Counted from the first letter of the stretch, positions 8,018 to 17,449 are shown. The stretch is DNA of 63,137 nt from Lachnospiraceae bacterium MD335 (GCA_000403335.2 KE159629.1:453290-516426); one strand, 5' to 3'. The notes: generated by a model from the sequence alone, not told the origin. Numbers and translations: made by a program.

Positions 8018-11000
8018 CAGTTCTCCTCCTTATTCTCCTGACTCCATTGATCCATTTCACTGTCCACCAAATTGACACTGACAAGCGTGGACACGCCCTT
8101 TTCCTGCATGGTAATACCATACAGTCTGTCTGCCTGTTCCATTGTACCACGTCTGTGGGTAATTACAATAAACTGTGTGGACTTTTTAAGCTTATTCAAA
8201 TATTTGGCAAATCGGCTTACATTTTCCTCGTCAAGCGCTGCCTCAATCTCATCCAAAAGACAAAACGGTGACGGCTTTAAATTTTGTATCGCAAACAAAA
8301 GCGCAATTGCCGTAAACGATTTCTCTCCGCCGGAAAGCTGCATCATATTTTGGAGTTTTTTTCCGGGCGGCTGCGCGATAATACGAATACCCGCCTCCAA
8401 AATATCCTCATCCTCAATCAGCTCAAGCGTACCCTTTCCGCCGCCAAACAAATCCTTAAACACCTTGTCAAACTCGCGTTTGATTTCTTCAAACTTCTCG
8501 GCAAACTGTTTGCGCATTGCTGCGTCAAGCTCTTCGATAATATTCTCCAACGTCTTCTCTGCTTCAATCAAATCGTCATGCTGGTTTTTCATAAACGTAT
8601 ATCGCTCCATCAACGCCTTGTAATCCTCAATCGCATTAACGTTGACATCACCAAGCTTCTTAATACCCTCCTTAATCTCCGCAATCAGCTTCTTCATCGC
8701 CGCAGCGTCACTAAACGTCTCGTTGCGCATTCCTGTGGCACTGCCCAGCGTAATTTCATACTCACTCCACATGTAATTCATCTGCGCTTCCATTGCCTCC
8801 TCAAATTTCTCCCGCTGTGCGTTCAACCGGTAGATTTCCTTGTCAAGCGCATTTTTCTGTTCCGATATTTCCTCTCTTGTCGTAAAAAAGCCTTTCTGCT
8901 TTTGCTGCAGCTCGTCCCTTGTCTGCTGCTTCTCCTTGAGCGCAGCCTCCGCATCCGACTGCGTGCCGTGCGATGCCATAATTGTCTTTTCAATTTCAGC
9001 AATATTGTGCTGTTTTGCCTCCATATCGCCGTGACATGCATCAAGATTTGTCTGTACCTCCGAAAGCTCCTCTTTATGCCGGGAAATTTCATGCTCTACA
9101 CGGTCTAGGTTTGTCTGTTCAAACTCCTGTTTCTGCAAAAGTTTCTCATACTCTACGTCCCACTCGCCAACCATGCCCGTTTTGCTCGACTCCTCGGCGC
9201 GGTACGTTTCCAGTTCACGCTGATACACGACGATATTTGCCTCAAGCTTTTTCTCTTCCTCTTCAGAGTTTTTTAGTTCTTCTAAAATCCGCTCCTTATC
9301 AACATTGATTTCTTCTGTCTTTTGCGCAATCTCCTGCTCCTCGTCCTTTAACGAGCCAAAGCCCTGCCGTGCCTCCGTCTTGCGCTCCTCGGCAGCCGTC
9401 ACGTTTAGTCTTGCCGTATTCTGTGCAAGAAAAAGCTCCTGCAGCTTTGCCTTTGCGTCCTCTATATCCTTTCTGTGCACATTTCGCTCTGCCTTGATGT
9501 CCTCAATATCCTGCTCCGCCTGCCTTAACCGCTCTTTGGTTTCCAAAACCTTCTTCTCAAGCTCCTCAAGCTCACGGCGTCTTCCCAAAAGATTGGAATT
9601 GTTTTTAAACGCACCGCCGCTGATTGCGCCGCCCGGAACGAGAAGCTCGCCCTCAAGCGTTACCATACGCACACCATAATGATATTTTTTCGCAATCTTT
9701 ACCGCATTGTCAACATGGTCCACCACGACAATCCTGCCAAGCATGGTCTTTGCAACATTCTCATACGCTTTCTCCACCCGTACAATCGAATCCGCCAGCC
9801 CGATTACTCCCTGCTCCTGCAAGACCTCCGGCGTTTTAAATTCCTGCGGTTTCGTAATGCTTGTAAGCGGCAGAAACGTCGCGCGTCCGAATCTGTTTTT
9901 TTTCAGGAAAACAATCATTTTCTTTGCCGTATCCTCATTGTCCGTAACAATATTTTGGATATTTCCGCCAAGCGCCGTTTCAATCGCGGTTTCATACTTC
10001 TTATCAACTTTAATAATATCCGCTACAACGCCGACAATGCCAGCATTTTTCTCCTTCTGCTCCATCACGCGCTGAATGCTGTTTCCATAGCCTTCATACC
10101 GCTCCGTAAGGTTGGAAATGGTATCAAGCTTTGTCTTACACCGCTGATATTCTCCCTGAAGCGTCCGGATTTCCTCATCTTTATTGGAGAGCCGCTCCTT
10201 AAAAGTCCCTGTCTTTGCATCCAACTGCGAAAGCCTGTCATTTGCCGCAATAATCTCGTCGTTTATCCTGCAAAATTCCTCCTGAAGCGTCTGAAGTTCC
10301 GCGTCAAGCTCCGCCTCATCGCTCTTTGCACGCAGCAGCCTTGAATTCAGCTCCGCCTTGCGGATACGAAGCTGCTCCATCATCGCGTCGAGGCTTCCGA
10401 TATTGGACTTAATCGTGGCACGCTCTCCAAGCATTGCGATCATCCGGTTCTTATCCGCCTCAAGCTTTTCATTCAGTTCCTCAATGCGCGCCTGAACCGC
10501 AGAAAGCGAACCTTTCGCCTCGCTGCGCTCTTTCTCAATATCCGCTACCCGCGCGTCAAGCTCCGTCTTGACTGTAAGGATTTTATCGCGCTCTTCCTCC
10601 TGTTTTTCAAGCTGCTCACGGATTGCCGCAATACGCTCGTTAAAATGCTGCTCGTTTCCCTGTGCACCCTTAATCTGCTCCCGCAAAACGTTCATCTCGC
10701 CCTCAAGCTTTCCGCGCATCACACTGGTGTCCGTCAGCGTATTTCTTGTATCCTCAAGCTCCTGTTCAAGCTCCTCAATCCGTTTTGCAACAGTATCATA
10801 CTCTTCCTTAATCTTATCGTATGCTTTTGCCGTTTCGTCATATTCATCCTTCGCAATTGTATATTTTTTGTCAATCTCCGTAAGCTGGTTGGAAAGGTTT
10901 TCATTCTCCAAAAGAAACAGGTTGACATCCAGTTCCTTTAGTTCCTCTTTTTTCTTTAAGTATACTTTTGCCTTTTCCGACTGCTTTTCCAACGGTCCCG

Positions 11001-11604
11001 TCTGCTTTTCCAGCTCACTTAAAATATCCGTGACACGCACAAGATTGTTTTTTTCGTCCTCAAGCTTTTTCTGCGCCGTCGCCTTGCGCTTTTTAAACTT
11101 CACAATACCTGCCGCCTCGTCAAAAAGCTCCCGCTTCTCATCGGGCTTTCCGCTCAAAATCTTCTCAATCTGTCCCTGTCCGATAATCGAATACCCCTCT
11201 TTGCCGATACCTGTATCGTAAAACAGCTCGTTCACGTCCTTTAGACGGCACGGAATACCGTTAATCGAATACTCACTCTCACCGCTGCGGTAAAGCCTTC
11301 TTGCAACCGTCACTTCACTATAATCAATCGCCAGCTTATGATCCGCATTGTCAAACGTAATCGCCACATACGCATACCCAAGCGGTTTCCTAAGCTCCGT
11401 TCCCGAAAAAATGACATCCTGCATGGATTCCCCGCGCAGCTGCTTAATCCGCTGCTCGCCGAGCACCCATCGTACCGCGTCCGCAACATTGCTCTTTCCC
11501 GAACCGTTTGGACCCACAATGTCAGTAATGCCCTGATGAAATTGAAATAAAATCTTATTTGCAAAGGACTTAAAGCCCTGTACCTCAATACTCTTTAAAT
11601 ACAT
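8017..11604 (-). CDS. smc: Chromosome segregation protein SMC
   Basis: Full-length 1195-residue condensin ATPase. The N-terminal head has Walker A in GPNGSGKSNVADAVRW. A long coiled coil is interrupted by the hinge (about 515-650, containing GIVGVVADIIKV and ALGGNIQNIV) and returns to a C-terminal head with the signature LSGGEKSFTAIALL and Walker B CLLDEIEAALDEENV. It compacts and segregates the chromosome with ScpAB, which is not in this window. It abuts rnc upstream and overlaps ftsY by one base downstream, the classic Firmicutes order. Confidence 0.97.
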   Translation of the reverse strand: MYLKSIEVQGFKSFANKILFQFHQGITDIVGPNGSGKSNVADAVRWVLGEQRIKQLRGESMQDVIFSGTELRKPLGYAYVAITFDNADHKLAIDYSEVTVARRLYRSGESEYSINGIPCRLKDVNELFYDTGIGKEGYSIIGQGQIEKILSGKPDEKRELFDEAAGIVKFKKRKATAQKKLEDEKNNLVRVTDILSELEKQTGPLEKQSEKAKVYLKKKEELKELDVNLFLLENENLSNQLTEIDKKYTIAKDEYDETAKAYDKIKEEYDTVAKRIEELEQELEDTRNTLTDTSVMRGKLEGEMNVLREQIKGAQGNEQHFNERIAAIREQLEKQEEERDKILTVKTELDARVADIEKERSEAKGSLSAVQARIEELNEKLEADKNRMIAMLGERATIKSNIGSLDAMMEQLRIRKAELNSRLLRAKSDEAELDAELQTLQEEFCRINDEIIAANDRLSQLDAKTGTFKERLSNKDEEIRTLQGEYQRCKTKLDTISNLTERYEGYGNSIQRVMEQKEKNAGIVGVVADIIKVDKKYETAIETALGGNIQNIVTDNEDTAKKMIVFLKKNRFGRATFLPLTSITKPQEFKTPEVLQEQGVIGLADSIVRVEKAYENVAKTMLGRIVVVDHVDNAVKIAKKYHYGVRMVTLEGELLVPGGAISGGAFKNNSNLLGRRRELEELEKKVLETKERLRQAEQDIEDIKAERNVHRKDIEDAKAKLQELFLAQNTARLNVTAAEERKTEARQGFGSLKDEEQEIAQKTEEINVDKERILEELKNSEEEEKKLEANIVVYQRELETYRAEESSKTGMVGEWDVEYEKLLQKQEFEQTNLDRVEHEISRHKEELSEVQTNLDACHGDMEAKQHNIAEIEKTIMASHGTQSDAEAALKEKQQTRDELQQKQKGFFTTREEISEQKNALDKEIYRLNAQREKFEEAMEAQMNYMWSEYEITLGSATGMRNETFSDAAAMKKLIAEIKEGIKKLGDVNVNAIEDYKALMERYTFMKNQHDDLIEAEKTLENIIEELDAAMRKQFAEKFEEIKREFDKVFKDLFGGGKGTLELIEDEDILEAGIRIIAQPPGKKLQNMMQLSGGEKSFTAIALLFAIQNLKPSPFCLLDEIEAALDEENVSRFAKYLNKLKKSTQFIVITHRRGTMEQADRLYGITMQEKGVSTLVSVNLVDSEMDQWSQENKEEN

Positions 11605-12306
11605 TTACCTGTTTCTCCCCTTTAGCAGCATCAGCGCTTCATACGCCGCCTGCTGCTGCGCCGCTTTTTTCGTTCTTCCAATACCCGTCCCGATTTCCTT
11701 TCCGTCAAGATACGCCTTGACATGAAACTCCTTATCATGGTCCGGTCCTGTTTCGCCAATCAGCTCATAATGCAGCTGCGCCGTATTATTTTTTTGGACC
11801 TCCTCCTGCAAAAGTGTCTTGCTGTCCATAAAAAGAATTTTATTTTCCAAATCAGAGAGAATAAAACGGTATATGTACTTTTTCGCCTCCTCAATTCCGC
11901 CGTCAAGAAAAATCGCGCCAATCACAGCCTCCATCACGTCGGACGTAATCGAATCACGCTTTCGTCCGCCCGTCGCTTCCTCACCTTTTCCTAAGAGAAT
12001 GTAAGACCCCAAATCAATATCCCTTGCGCAATATGCAAGCGCCGGCTCGCACACCATTGACGCACGCAGCCGTGTCAGCTGTCCCTCCGGCATTTGGGGA
12101 TTTTCCTTATATAAGAATTCACTCGAAACCATCTCAAGCACGGCATCGCCCAAAAACTCAAGTCGCTCGTAGTTACTTAACTTGTTAATTTTCTGCTCGT
12201 TTGCAAAAGAGCTGTGTGTAACCGCCTGTCTTAAAAGCCCTTCGTCCGAAAACCGGTACCCTATTTTTTCCTGTAACTGCGCTAAGAGTTCTTTCATATT
12301 CTGCAT
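11605..12306 (-). CDS. rnc: Ribonuclease III
   Basis: Double-strand-specific endoribonuclease that processes rRNA precursors and other structured RNA. The catalytic domain shows NYERLEFLGDAVLEMV, with the acidic residues of the family, and DVMEAVIGAIFLDGG. A C-terminal dsRNA-binding domain follows (KEFHVKAYLDGKEIGTG...KKAAQQQAAYEAL). The start is set at the ATG at 12306, 10 nt after GGAGG; an upstream in-frame ATG at 12327 overlaps the ribosome binding region and the terminator. It begins the rnc-smc-ftsY-ilvA-yitT series. Confidence 0.95.
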   Translation of the reverse strand: MQNMKELLAQLQEKIGYRFSDEGLLRQAVTHSSFANEQKINKLSNYERLEFLGDAVLEMVSSEFLYKENPQMPEGQLTRLRASMVCEPALAYCARDIDLGSYILLGKGEEATGGRKRDSITSDVMEAVIGAIFLDGGIEEAKKYIYRFILSDLENKILFMDSKTLLQEEVQKNNTAQLHYELIGETGPDHDKEFHVKAYLDGKEIGTGIGRTKKAAQQQAAYEALMLLKGRNR

Positions 12307-12324
12307 TGTCTTTATACCTCCATA

Positions 12325-12352
12325 CAAAAAGCCCCATCGAAAAGGGCTTTTT
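12325..12352 (-). terminator. Terminator between acpP and rnc
   Basis: Hairpin AAAAAGCCC / GGGGCTTTTT around an 8-nt loop, with T-tail on the minus strand, immediately after the acpP stop. It is only about 20 nt before the rnc start, so rnc expression must depend on read-through or its own promoter. Confidence 0.75.
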
Positions 12353-12354
12353 CA

Positions 12355-12582
12355 TCACATTTTTTGATTAATCAGCTCCAATGCCTCCCTGACCGTGGTA
12401 ATGTGCTCCACTTCCTCGGGCGGGATTGTTACTCCAAGCGCGTCCTCCACACCGGTAAAAATCTGATAAAGGTCCAACGAATCGGCACCCAAGTCGGACA
12501 CAAAATCCATCTCGGGGCTGATTTCGTCCGTATCCATTCCCAAAACAGCCGCGATCACCTTTCGCAACGCATCAAATTCCAT
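12355..12582 (-). CDS. acpP: Acyl carrier protein
   Basis: Acidic 75-residue carrier with the phosphopantetheine attachment serine in GADSLDLYQI. It carries growing acyl chains in type II fatty acid synthesis and donates them to PlsX, encoded directly upstream with a 2-nt gap. Length and the FVSDLGADSLD motif match the family. Confidence 0.95.
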   Translation of the reverse strand: MEFDALRKVIAAVLGMDTDEISPEMDFVSDLGADSLDLYQIFTGVEDALGVTIPPEEVEHITTVREALELINQKM

Positions 12583-12584
12583 TA

Positions 12585-13601
12585 TTATCCCTCATCCTTT
12601 AAGACAACCTTCTCTTTTATCTTCTCGTTAATCTTCTGCTCTTTAAACGTCGCACACTGCAAAATCGAATTCTTGATTTCGACCGCCTCCGAACTGCCGT
12701 GCGTCTTTACCACAAGACCGTTTAAGCCAAGAAGCGGCGCTCCGCCATGTTCCTCAAGGCTAAATCCTTTTAGTGTCTGCTTCAATGCAGGCTTGATAAG
12801 AAATGCCCCTATTTTACTTCTAAGAGAAGACATCAGGCTTGATTTCACCTTACGAAGCAGCATTGCCCCGACGCCCTCATAGAGCTTTAAGATAATATTT
12901 CCCGCAAACGCCTCACAGACAATAACATCCGCATATCCGGTTGGAATTTCCCTCGCCTCAATACTTCCGATAAAGTTAATCTCAGGACAGTTCTTTAAAA
13001 GCGGAAACGTTTCTTTTACAAGCGCGTTTCCTTTCTCCTCCTCCGCGCCGATATTGACAATCGCCACCTTCGGATTTGGCACGCCCATAACGCTTTCCAT
13101 ATATACTGAACCCATTTTCGCAAACTGCACGAGCTGCGACGGTCTCGCATCCACGTTCGCACCGCAGTCAATTAAGAGTGAGCAGCCTTTCTCCGTCGGA
13201 ATAAGAGGAGCAAGAGGCGGACGTTCAATTCCTTTGATTCGACCGACAATCAGCTGTCCGCCGACAAGAACCGCACCCGAACTGCCTGCCGACACAAACG
13301 CGTCACATGTCCCGTCCTTGACCAAATTTAACGCCACCACAATCGACGAATCCTTTTTCTTGCGGATTGCCATTACGGGCGGCTCCGCCGTCTCGATAAT
13401 CTCCGTGGCGTTTACTACCTCAATCTGTTCTTTATTGTAGGTATACTGCGCAAGCTCGTTCTCCACCGTATCTTTTACGCCTGTCAGATATACCTTGATT
13501 TTACTGTTTTCATTTACTGCCTCGACAGCGCCCTTGATGATTTCCTTCGGCGCGTTGTCGCCGCCCATCGCGTCTACTGCTACCTTAACCATTTCGTCCA
13601 T
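12585..13601 (-). CDS. plsX: Phosphate acyltransferase PlsX
   Basis: Converts acyl-ACP and phosphate to acyl-phosphate, the first step of phospholipid synthesis with PlsY. The N terminus reads VAVDAMGGDNAPKEII, the family hallmark, and the length (338 residues) is normal. The ATG at 13601 is chosen because GGAGG lies 9 nt upstream; a longer frame from 13649 would start inside the -35 box of the promoter. It is usually preceded directly by rpmF; here a three-gene signalling operon lies between. Confidence 0.95.
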   Translation of the reverse strand: MDEMVKVAVDAMGGDNAPKEIIKGAVEAVNENSKIKVYLTGVKDTVENELAQYTYNKEQIEVVNATEIIETAEPPVMAIRKKKDSSIVVALNLVKDGTCDAFVSAGSSGAVLVGGQLIVGRIKGIERPPLAPLIPTEKGCSLLIDCGANVDARPSQLVQFAKMGSVYMESVMGVPNPKVAIVNIGAEEEKGNALVKETFPLLKNCPEINFIGSIEAREIPTGYADVIVCEAFAGNIILKLYEGVGAMLLRKVKSSLMSSLRSKIGAFLIKPALKQTLKGFSLEEHGGAPLLGLNGLVVKTHGSSEAVEIKNSILQCATFKEQKINEKIKEKVVLKDEG

Positions 13602-13620
13602 TGTAAAAATCCTCCATATC

Positions 13621-13649
13621 ACTATAAATGATACTAAAACCGCTGTCAA
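13621..13649 (-). promoter_or_regulatory. Strong sigma-A promoter of plsX-acpP
   Basis: TTGACA (13644-13649), 17-nt spacer, TATAGT (13621-13626), about 20 nt upstream of the plsX ATG. A dyad with arms TATCA and TGATA (7-nt centre) overlaps the -10 box and could be an operator; it does not clearly match a FapR box. Confidence 0.75.
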
Positions 13650-13678
13650 AAATCAAGCAAAATCGCCCCAAAATAAAC

Positions 13679-14761
13679 TTAAGAACGGGCACATGCCTCA
13701 AACTGTTCCTTAACCGTGCGCAGATTTTCCAAAATTCTTGGTGAAAAAACGCCGCACTCGCCCGTCATAATCATGTGAAACGCCTCCTCGGGCGTATGCG
13801 CTCCCTTGTACACCTTTTCACTAATCAATGCGTCATAAACCTCTGCAACCGACACAAGCTGCGCCGAAATCGGAATGTCTTCTCCCACCAGTCCGTCGGG
13901 ATAACCGCTGCCGTCATACCGTTCATGATGGTGTCTGCAAATATCGTATGCCGTATTGCGGTATTCCTCATCCCAAATGCCTTTAATACTATTGAGCATG
14001 TCACTGCCTTTCGTCGTATGCGATTTGATGCACTCATACTCCTCTGCCGTAAGCTTTGCAGGCTTTAATAAAATACTGTCCGGTATCGCAATCTTTCCGA
14101 TGTCGTGCAATGCGCTTGCCGCCACAATCATGTCAATCTTCTTTTCCGTCAGCTTGTATTCCGGATGCATTTTCATAAATTCCAATGCAAGAATACGTGT
14201 AAATTCTTTTACCCGTCTGATGTGATCGGCATTTTCTAAATTCCGGTACTCTACAATCGTCCCCAAAATATTTAAAATATTATCGTTGACCTTATTTAAC
14301 CGATCCGCCTGAATCTGAAGGAGTTTATACTGTTTTTGCAACGCCTCCGTCTGCTTCGTAACTTTCTCCTCCAAGGTATTTTGATACTCAAACAAATTGT
14401 AAATATTTTTCACTCGGTTGCTTACCAGTTTATTGTCAAACGGCTTTCGGATAAAGTCGGAAACGCCCGCCTTAAAACATTTCTTTTCCGTTTTAAGGGA
14501 TTTCTCACCGCTGATAATCAGCACGGGAATTTTCCCCATATACCCTTTTTCCTTCATCGCCTCCAATACGGCAAAGCCGTCCATGTCGGGCATAACCAAA
14601 TCCAACAGCACAGCTCCCAGCTCCTTTTGGTGCTTATCCAAAAGCGCAAGCGCCTCTATTCCGTTTTCCGCCTCCATAACCGAAAAATCGTCCTCCAAAA
14701 TTTCAGCCAACGTTTCGCGGTTTAATTCTGAATCATCTACAATCAATATTTTATTACGCAT
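13679..14761 (-). CDS. Response regulator with HD-GYP cyclic-di-GMP phosphodiesterase domain
   Basis: Two-domain cytoplasmic protein of about 360 residues. The receiver starts at once (KILIVDDSE), with the phospho-accepting Asp in LLDLVMPDMDG and the conserved Lys in FIRKPFD. A coiled linker (about 135-170) leads to an HD-GYP domain with HDIGKIAIPD, HHHERYDGSGYPDGL and AEVYDALIS. The HD residues and the GYP triplet are intact, so cyclic-di-GMP hydrolysis is likely. The ATG at 14761 is preceded by AAGGGA. Last gene of the Hpt/FapA-like/HD-GYP operon, 30 nt after the FapA-like gene; the upstream Hpt protein is a plausible phosphodonor (inference). Confidence 0.9.
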   Translation of the reverse strand: MRNKILIVDDSELNRETLAEILEDDFSVMEAENGIEALALLDKHQKELGAVLLDLVMPDMDGFAVLEAMKEKGYMGKIPVLIISGEKSLKTEKKCFKAGVSDFIRKPFDNKLVSNRVKNIYNLFEYQNTLEEKVTKQTEALQKQYKLLQIQADRLNKVNDNILNILGTIVEYRNLENADHIRRVKEFTRILALEFMKMHPEYKLTEKKIDMIVAASALHDIGKIAIPDSILLKPAKLTAEEYECIKSHTTKGSDMLNSIKGIWDEEYRNTAYDICRHHHERYDGSGYPDGLVGEDIPISAQLVSVAEVYDALISEKVYKGAHTPEEAFHMIMTGECGVFSPRILENLRTVKEQFEACARS

Positions 14762-14791
14762 GATATTCCCTTCTTTCGCTTTGTACACACC

Positions 14792-16981
14792 TTAGTTTTC
14801 AAAAATCGCTATTCGGTTTCCCGTTCTGATAATCGTGACATTGCGCACCTCTTTCGCGCTCCAGCGGATTCCGTTTATTTCAATTAAAACACCCTCACAG
14901 CAGTTTCCGTGGATGACTGCTTTGGCATCATTGACTGCTGTCATCCGCTCATCCATTTTCGCCTTTTCCCCGACCAAATAATCTTTCTGCTGTTCCTTGG
15001 TATAAATGGCGCTTTCTATTTTCAAATAAATATCCATCTGCCGTCTGACCTCAATCGGATACTTCTTTTGCAAATCATGGTAAGCATTTTGCAGAATGCT
15101 TAACTCTTTCTCGACCTCTGTCATTCGTGCCTCAATCTCATACTGCTGTTTTATCAGCGTATCATTAATGCCGATTTTCAGATACGTGGGAATTCCGACA
15201 CGGTTTCCGACGTTGTACGCATCAAGTCCCCGGACCGCCTGTATCATTCCGCCGACAAGCGCCCCGAACTCACCGCTCACGATTACCTTTCCGTCCGTAT
15301 AAAGCTCCGAATTCATACAGTAGTTTGCCTGAATCAGCTCGCCGGCATAAACCTTTGCGGATTCAAAAAATCGCCCGGCAACGCCTTTTCCCGCCTTGAG
15401 ATACCCCTGGCCGGCAGCATTAATGCCCTGACGCAGGACAATGCTTCCGCCGCATTCAATGCGCGTCGCCTCCACATAACCGTCCACAAAAACGTCCTCT
15501 GTTGCCTTAATCGTCGTTCCGATACCGACGTTCCCCCGCACATACACAGAGCCGTCAAAGTCCACTTTTCCGGTCGGCATCTTAACCTCCTGCAGTACCA
15601 AAAGCTTTGTCACCTCAAGCAGATTGCCCCGCAGCTCTACTTTTCCGCTTTCCGCCGCAACATACGTCTTTTGATCCGGCATCAGGATAAACCCTCTGCC
15701 CGCAAGAACACTCTGCTCTCTTCCTTTATGCGCCGGCAGCACCCTTCCGGTCACCGTATAACCCTCCGAGCCGATGCATGCTTCATGATAATACGCAATC
15801 TTCTGTCCTTTTTCGACAATCTCAAACCACTGTGTATTCTGATAATCTACCGAGCCGTCGGACAACATCAGCGGGCGCCGTTCCTCTTTGAGCTTAAAGA
15901 AGTATTCATACCAGCCGTCCGTTCCGTGTACCGCTTCCTGTCCCTTTGCAATCAGCACTTTCTGCATGGACAGCCCGCCTTTTGAAAGCGTTTGAACCGC
16001 TTCTTCAATAATGCCCGCGCGAATGCCGTTCATCGCTAAAATATTTTCGATTTTCTCTCTTTGCAACTGGGTATTTTCCCGCCGTACCTCAAAGTACGCC
16101 TCCATTTCATCCTGACTGATGCTCACCGTAAAATACTCATTTTCTTCCGGTTCAATTTTCTTTCCTGCCAAAATATCCAAAAGCTCCTGCGAAATATCAT
16201 CTCCATGCACTTCCTGTCGCTTGCGTTTCATATCTGATGCCGTCCACATCAGACTTGTGTATGCGCTGACATCAATGCCCGCCTCCAGTCCAAGACGGAT
16301 TTCACGCATCTGCTGCCAGTTGTAGAGCGGCTTCGCATAAACGGAAATATCAACTCTGTTTTCCAGTCCGAGACGAATTTCACGCATCTGCCGCCAACTG
16401 TATTCAACTTTGGCGTAAGCAGACACGTCCAGTCCTCTCTCCAAACCAAGGCGAATTTGCGCAATGGAAACGCCGCGCAGCTCCGGAAGCAGATAGGGAA
16501 TAATATTGAGTTTCTTCTCGAGCGCAATGCGGATTTCTTCCAACTGCTCCGCATCGTACCCCTGTTTTATGTAGCTTATGATGTTGACCTTGGACAACAT
16601 CGCCTTGCGAAGCTCCCTGAGCACGCCTGCGTCAAACTGCAGGTATTTGTGAAGCTCGAGTCCGTCCATCAGCCCTTCGCGGACCTGACGCATTTTATCG
16701 TAGGGAATATTGGGGTCTGCATAACGTTGTACATTCAGATTGCTTTTCAGTCCTTTTCGGATTTCCTCCATCTGAAACCAGTCATATTCCGGCTTTGCAT
16801 AGACTTCTACCGGCAGCCCCTCCATCAGACCAAACCGGATTTGGCGCATTTGGATTGCATAATATTCCGGTTTTGCATAAATGGAAATATCCAATCCGGC
16901 GTCCTTTCCTTCTTTGATTTCATTCAGTTGGTCAATGGTAAATTTGTCGCTTTTTTGCGTTTTGTGATCTTTTTTTGCCAT
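14792..16981 (-). CDS. FapA (DUF342) family protein with N-terminal 26-residue repeats
   Basis: The 729-residue protein has two parts. Residues about 14-255 contain nine or so tandem 26-residue units of the pattern QMxxIRxGLxxGLDVSxYAKPxY, predicted to be helical. Residues about 290-729 are a FapA/DUF342 domain: an N-terminal part, a glycine-rich beta-helix region (VYVRGNVGIGTTIKATEDVFVDG and following turns), then a coiled coil (about 610-680) and a short C-terminal beta segment. FapA proteins are membrane- or polymer-associated and of unclear function. The same kind of repeat appears, as far as I recall, in proteins of clostridial mobile elements. It lies 21 nt after Hpt and 30 nt before the HD-GYP regulator. 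Confidence 0.8.
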   Translation of the reverse strand: MAKKDHKTQKSDKFTIDQLNEIKEGKDAGLDISIYAKPEYYAIQMRQIRFGLMEGLPVEVYAKPEYDWFQMEEIRKGLKSNLNVQRYADPNIPYDKMRQVREGLMDGLELHKYLQFDAGVLRELRKAMLSKVNIISYIKQGYDAEQLEEIRIALEKKLNIIPYLLPELRGVSIAQIRLGLERGLDVSAYAKVEYSWRQMREIRLGLENRVDISVYAKPLYNWQQMREIRLGLEAGIDVSAYTSLMWTASDMKRKRQEVHGDDISQELLDILAGKKIEPEENEYFTVSISQDEMEAYFEVRRENTQLQREKIENILAMNGIRAGIIEEAVQTLSKGGLSMQKVLIAKGQEAVHGTDGWYEYFFKLKEERRPLMLSDGSVDYQNTQWFEIVEKGQKIAYYHEACIGSEGYTVTGRVLPAHKGREQSVLAGRGFILMPDQKTYVAAESGKVELRGNLLEVTKLLVLQEVKMPTGKVDFDGSVYVRGNVGIGTTIKATEDVFVDGYVEATRIECGGSIVLRQGINAAGQGYLKAGKGVAGRFFESAKVYAGELIQANYCMNSELYTDGKVIVSGEFGALVGGMIQAVRGLDAYNVGNRVGIPTYLKIGINDTLIKQQYEIEARMTEVEKELSILQNAYHDLQKKYPIEVRRQMDIYLKIESAIYTKEQQKDYLVGEKAKMDERMTAVNDAKAVIHGNCCEGVLIEINGIRWSAKEVRNVTIIRTGNRIAIFEN

Positions 16982-17002
16982 ATCTTATCTCCAATTATTT
17001 GT

Positions 17003-17365
17003 TCAGATAGTATTTTGTGCCTGAAACTGTTTAATTACAGACACTGTCATTCCATAGTCCTCTTCTACCTGTCTCATAAATTCCGTTACATTCTGTTTTT
17101 TCCTTGTTCTGAGCTTTTCAGCCAGCCGGTCGGAGGATTCGTATAGATTCCCGAACCCGAGATTTTGACAAATTCCTTTCAGCGTATGCGCCGCACAAAA
17201 CGCCCCTTCCAAATTTTCTTCGTTTAAGGAGGTGCACAGCATTTCAAAGCTGGGATCATTCAGGAATTTAAACATATATTTTTTGATACGTTCCTCTTTA
17301 CAGAGCCGTTCAAAGACATCTTCGTAGTCGCCGCCAATTATATCGTAGCATTCTTGTATTGTCAT
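17003..17365 (-). CDS. Histidine phosphotransfer (Hpt) domain protein
   Basis: Stand-alone Hpt protein of about 120 residues: the phospho-accepting His is in AAHTLKGICQNLGFGNLY (HxxKG core), inside a predicted four-helix bundle. It would relay phosphate between a hybrid kinase and a receiver. No kinase is adjacent; the downstream operon partner carries a receiver with HD-GYP, and a hybrid kinase with two receivers lies at 54322. The ATG at 17365 has GGAG four bases upstream; an alternative ATG at 17392 lacks a site. First gene of the three-gene operon. Confidence 0.85.
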   Translation of the reverse strand: MTIQECYDIIGGDYEDVFERLCKEERIKKYMFKFLNDPSFEMLCTSLNEENLEGAFCAAHTLKGICQNLGFGNLYESSDRLAEKLRTRKKQNVTEFMRQVEEDYGMTVSVIKQFQAQNTI

Positions 17366-17403
17366 ACGCTCCTTTCCCTCTTCCCTATGCATTTTTATGG
17401 ATT

Positions 17404-17432
17404 ATTATAACATATTTTTATAGATTATTTCA
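17404..17432 (-). promoter_or_regulatory. Extended -10 promoter of the Hpt operon
   Basis: TGTTATAAT gives an extended -10 (TATAAT at 17404-17409). The -35 region at 17427-17432 (TGAAAT) is poor. The predicted start is about 30 nt before the Hpt ATG. Confidence 0.5.
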
Positions 17433-17449
17433 CTGTTAAACACAATATT

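Noticed and set aside
8284-9108. Long plus-strand open frame (274 codons) inside smc
   Set aside because: Antisense shadow of a well-conserved gene; basic, low-complexity translation with no recognisable domain and no ribosome site.
9679-10344. Long plus-strand open frame (221 codons) inside smc
   Set aside because: Also antisense to smc with no domain; arises from codon bias in the coiled-coil region.
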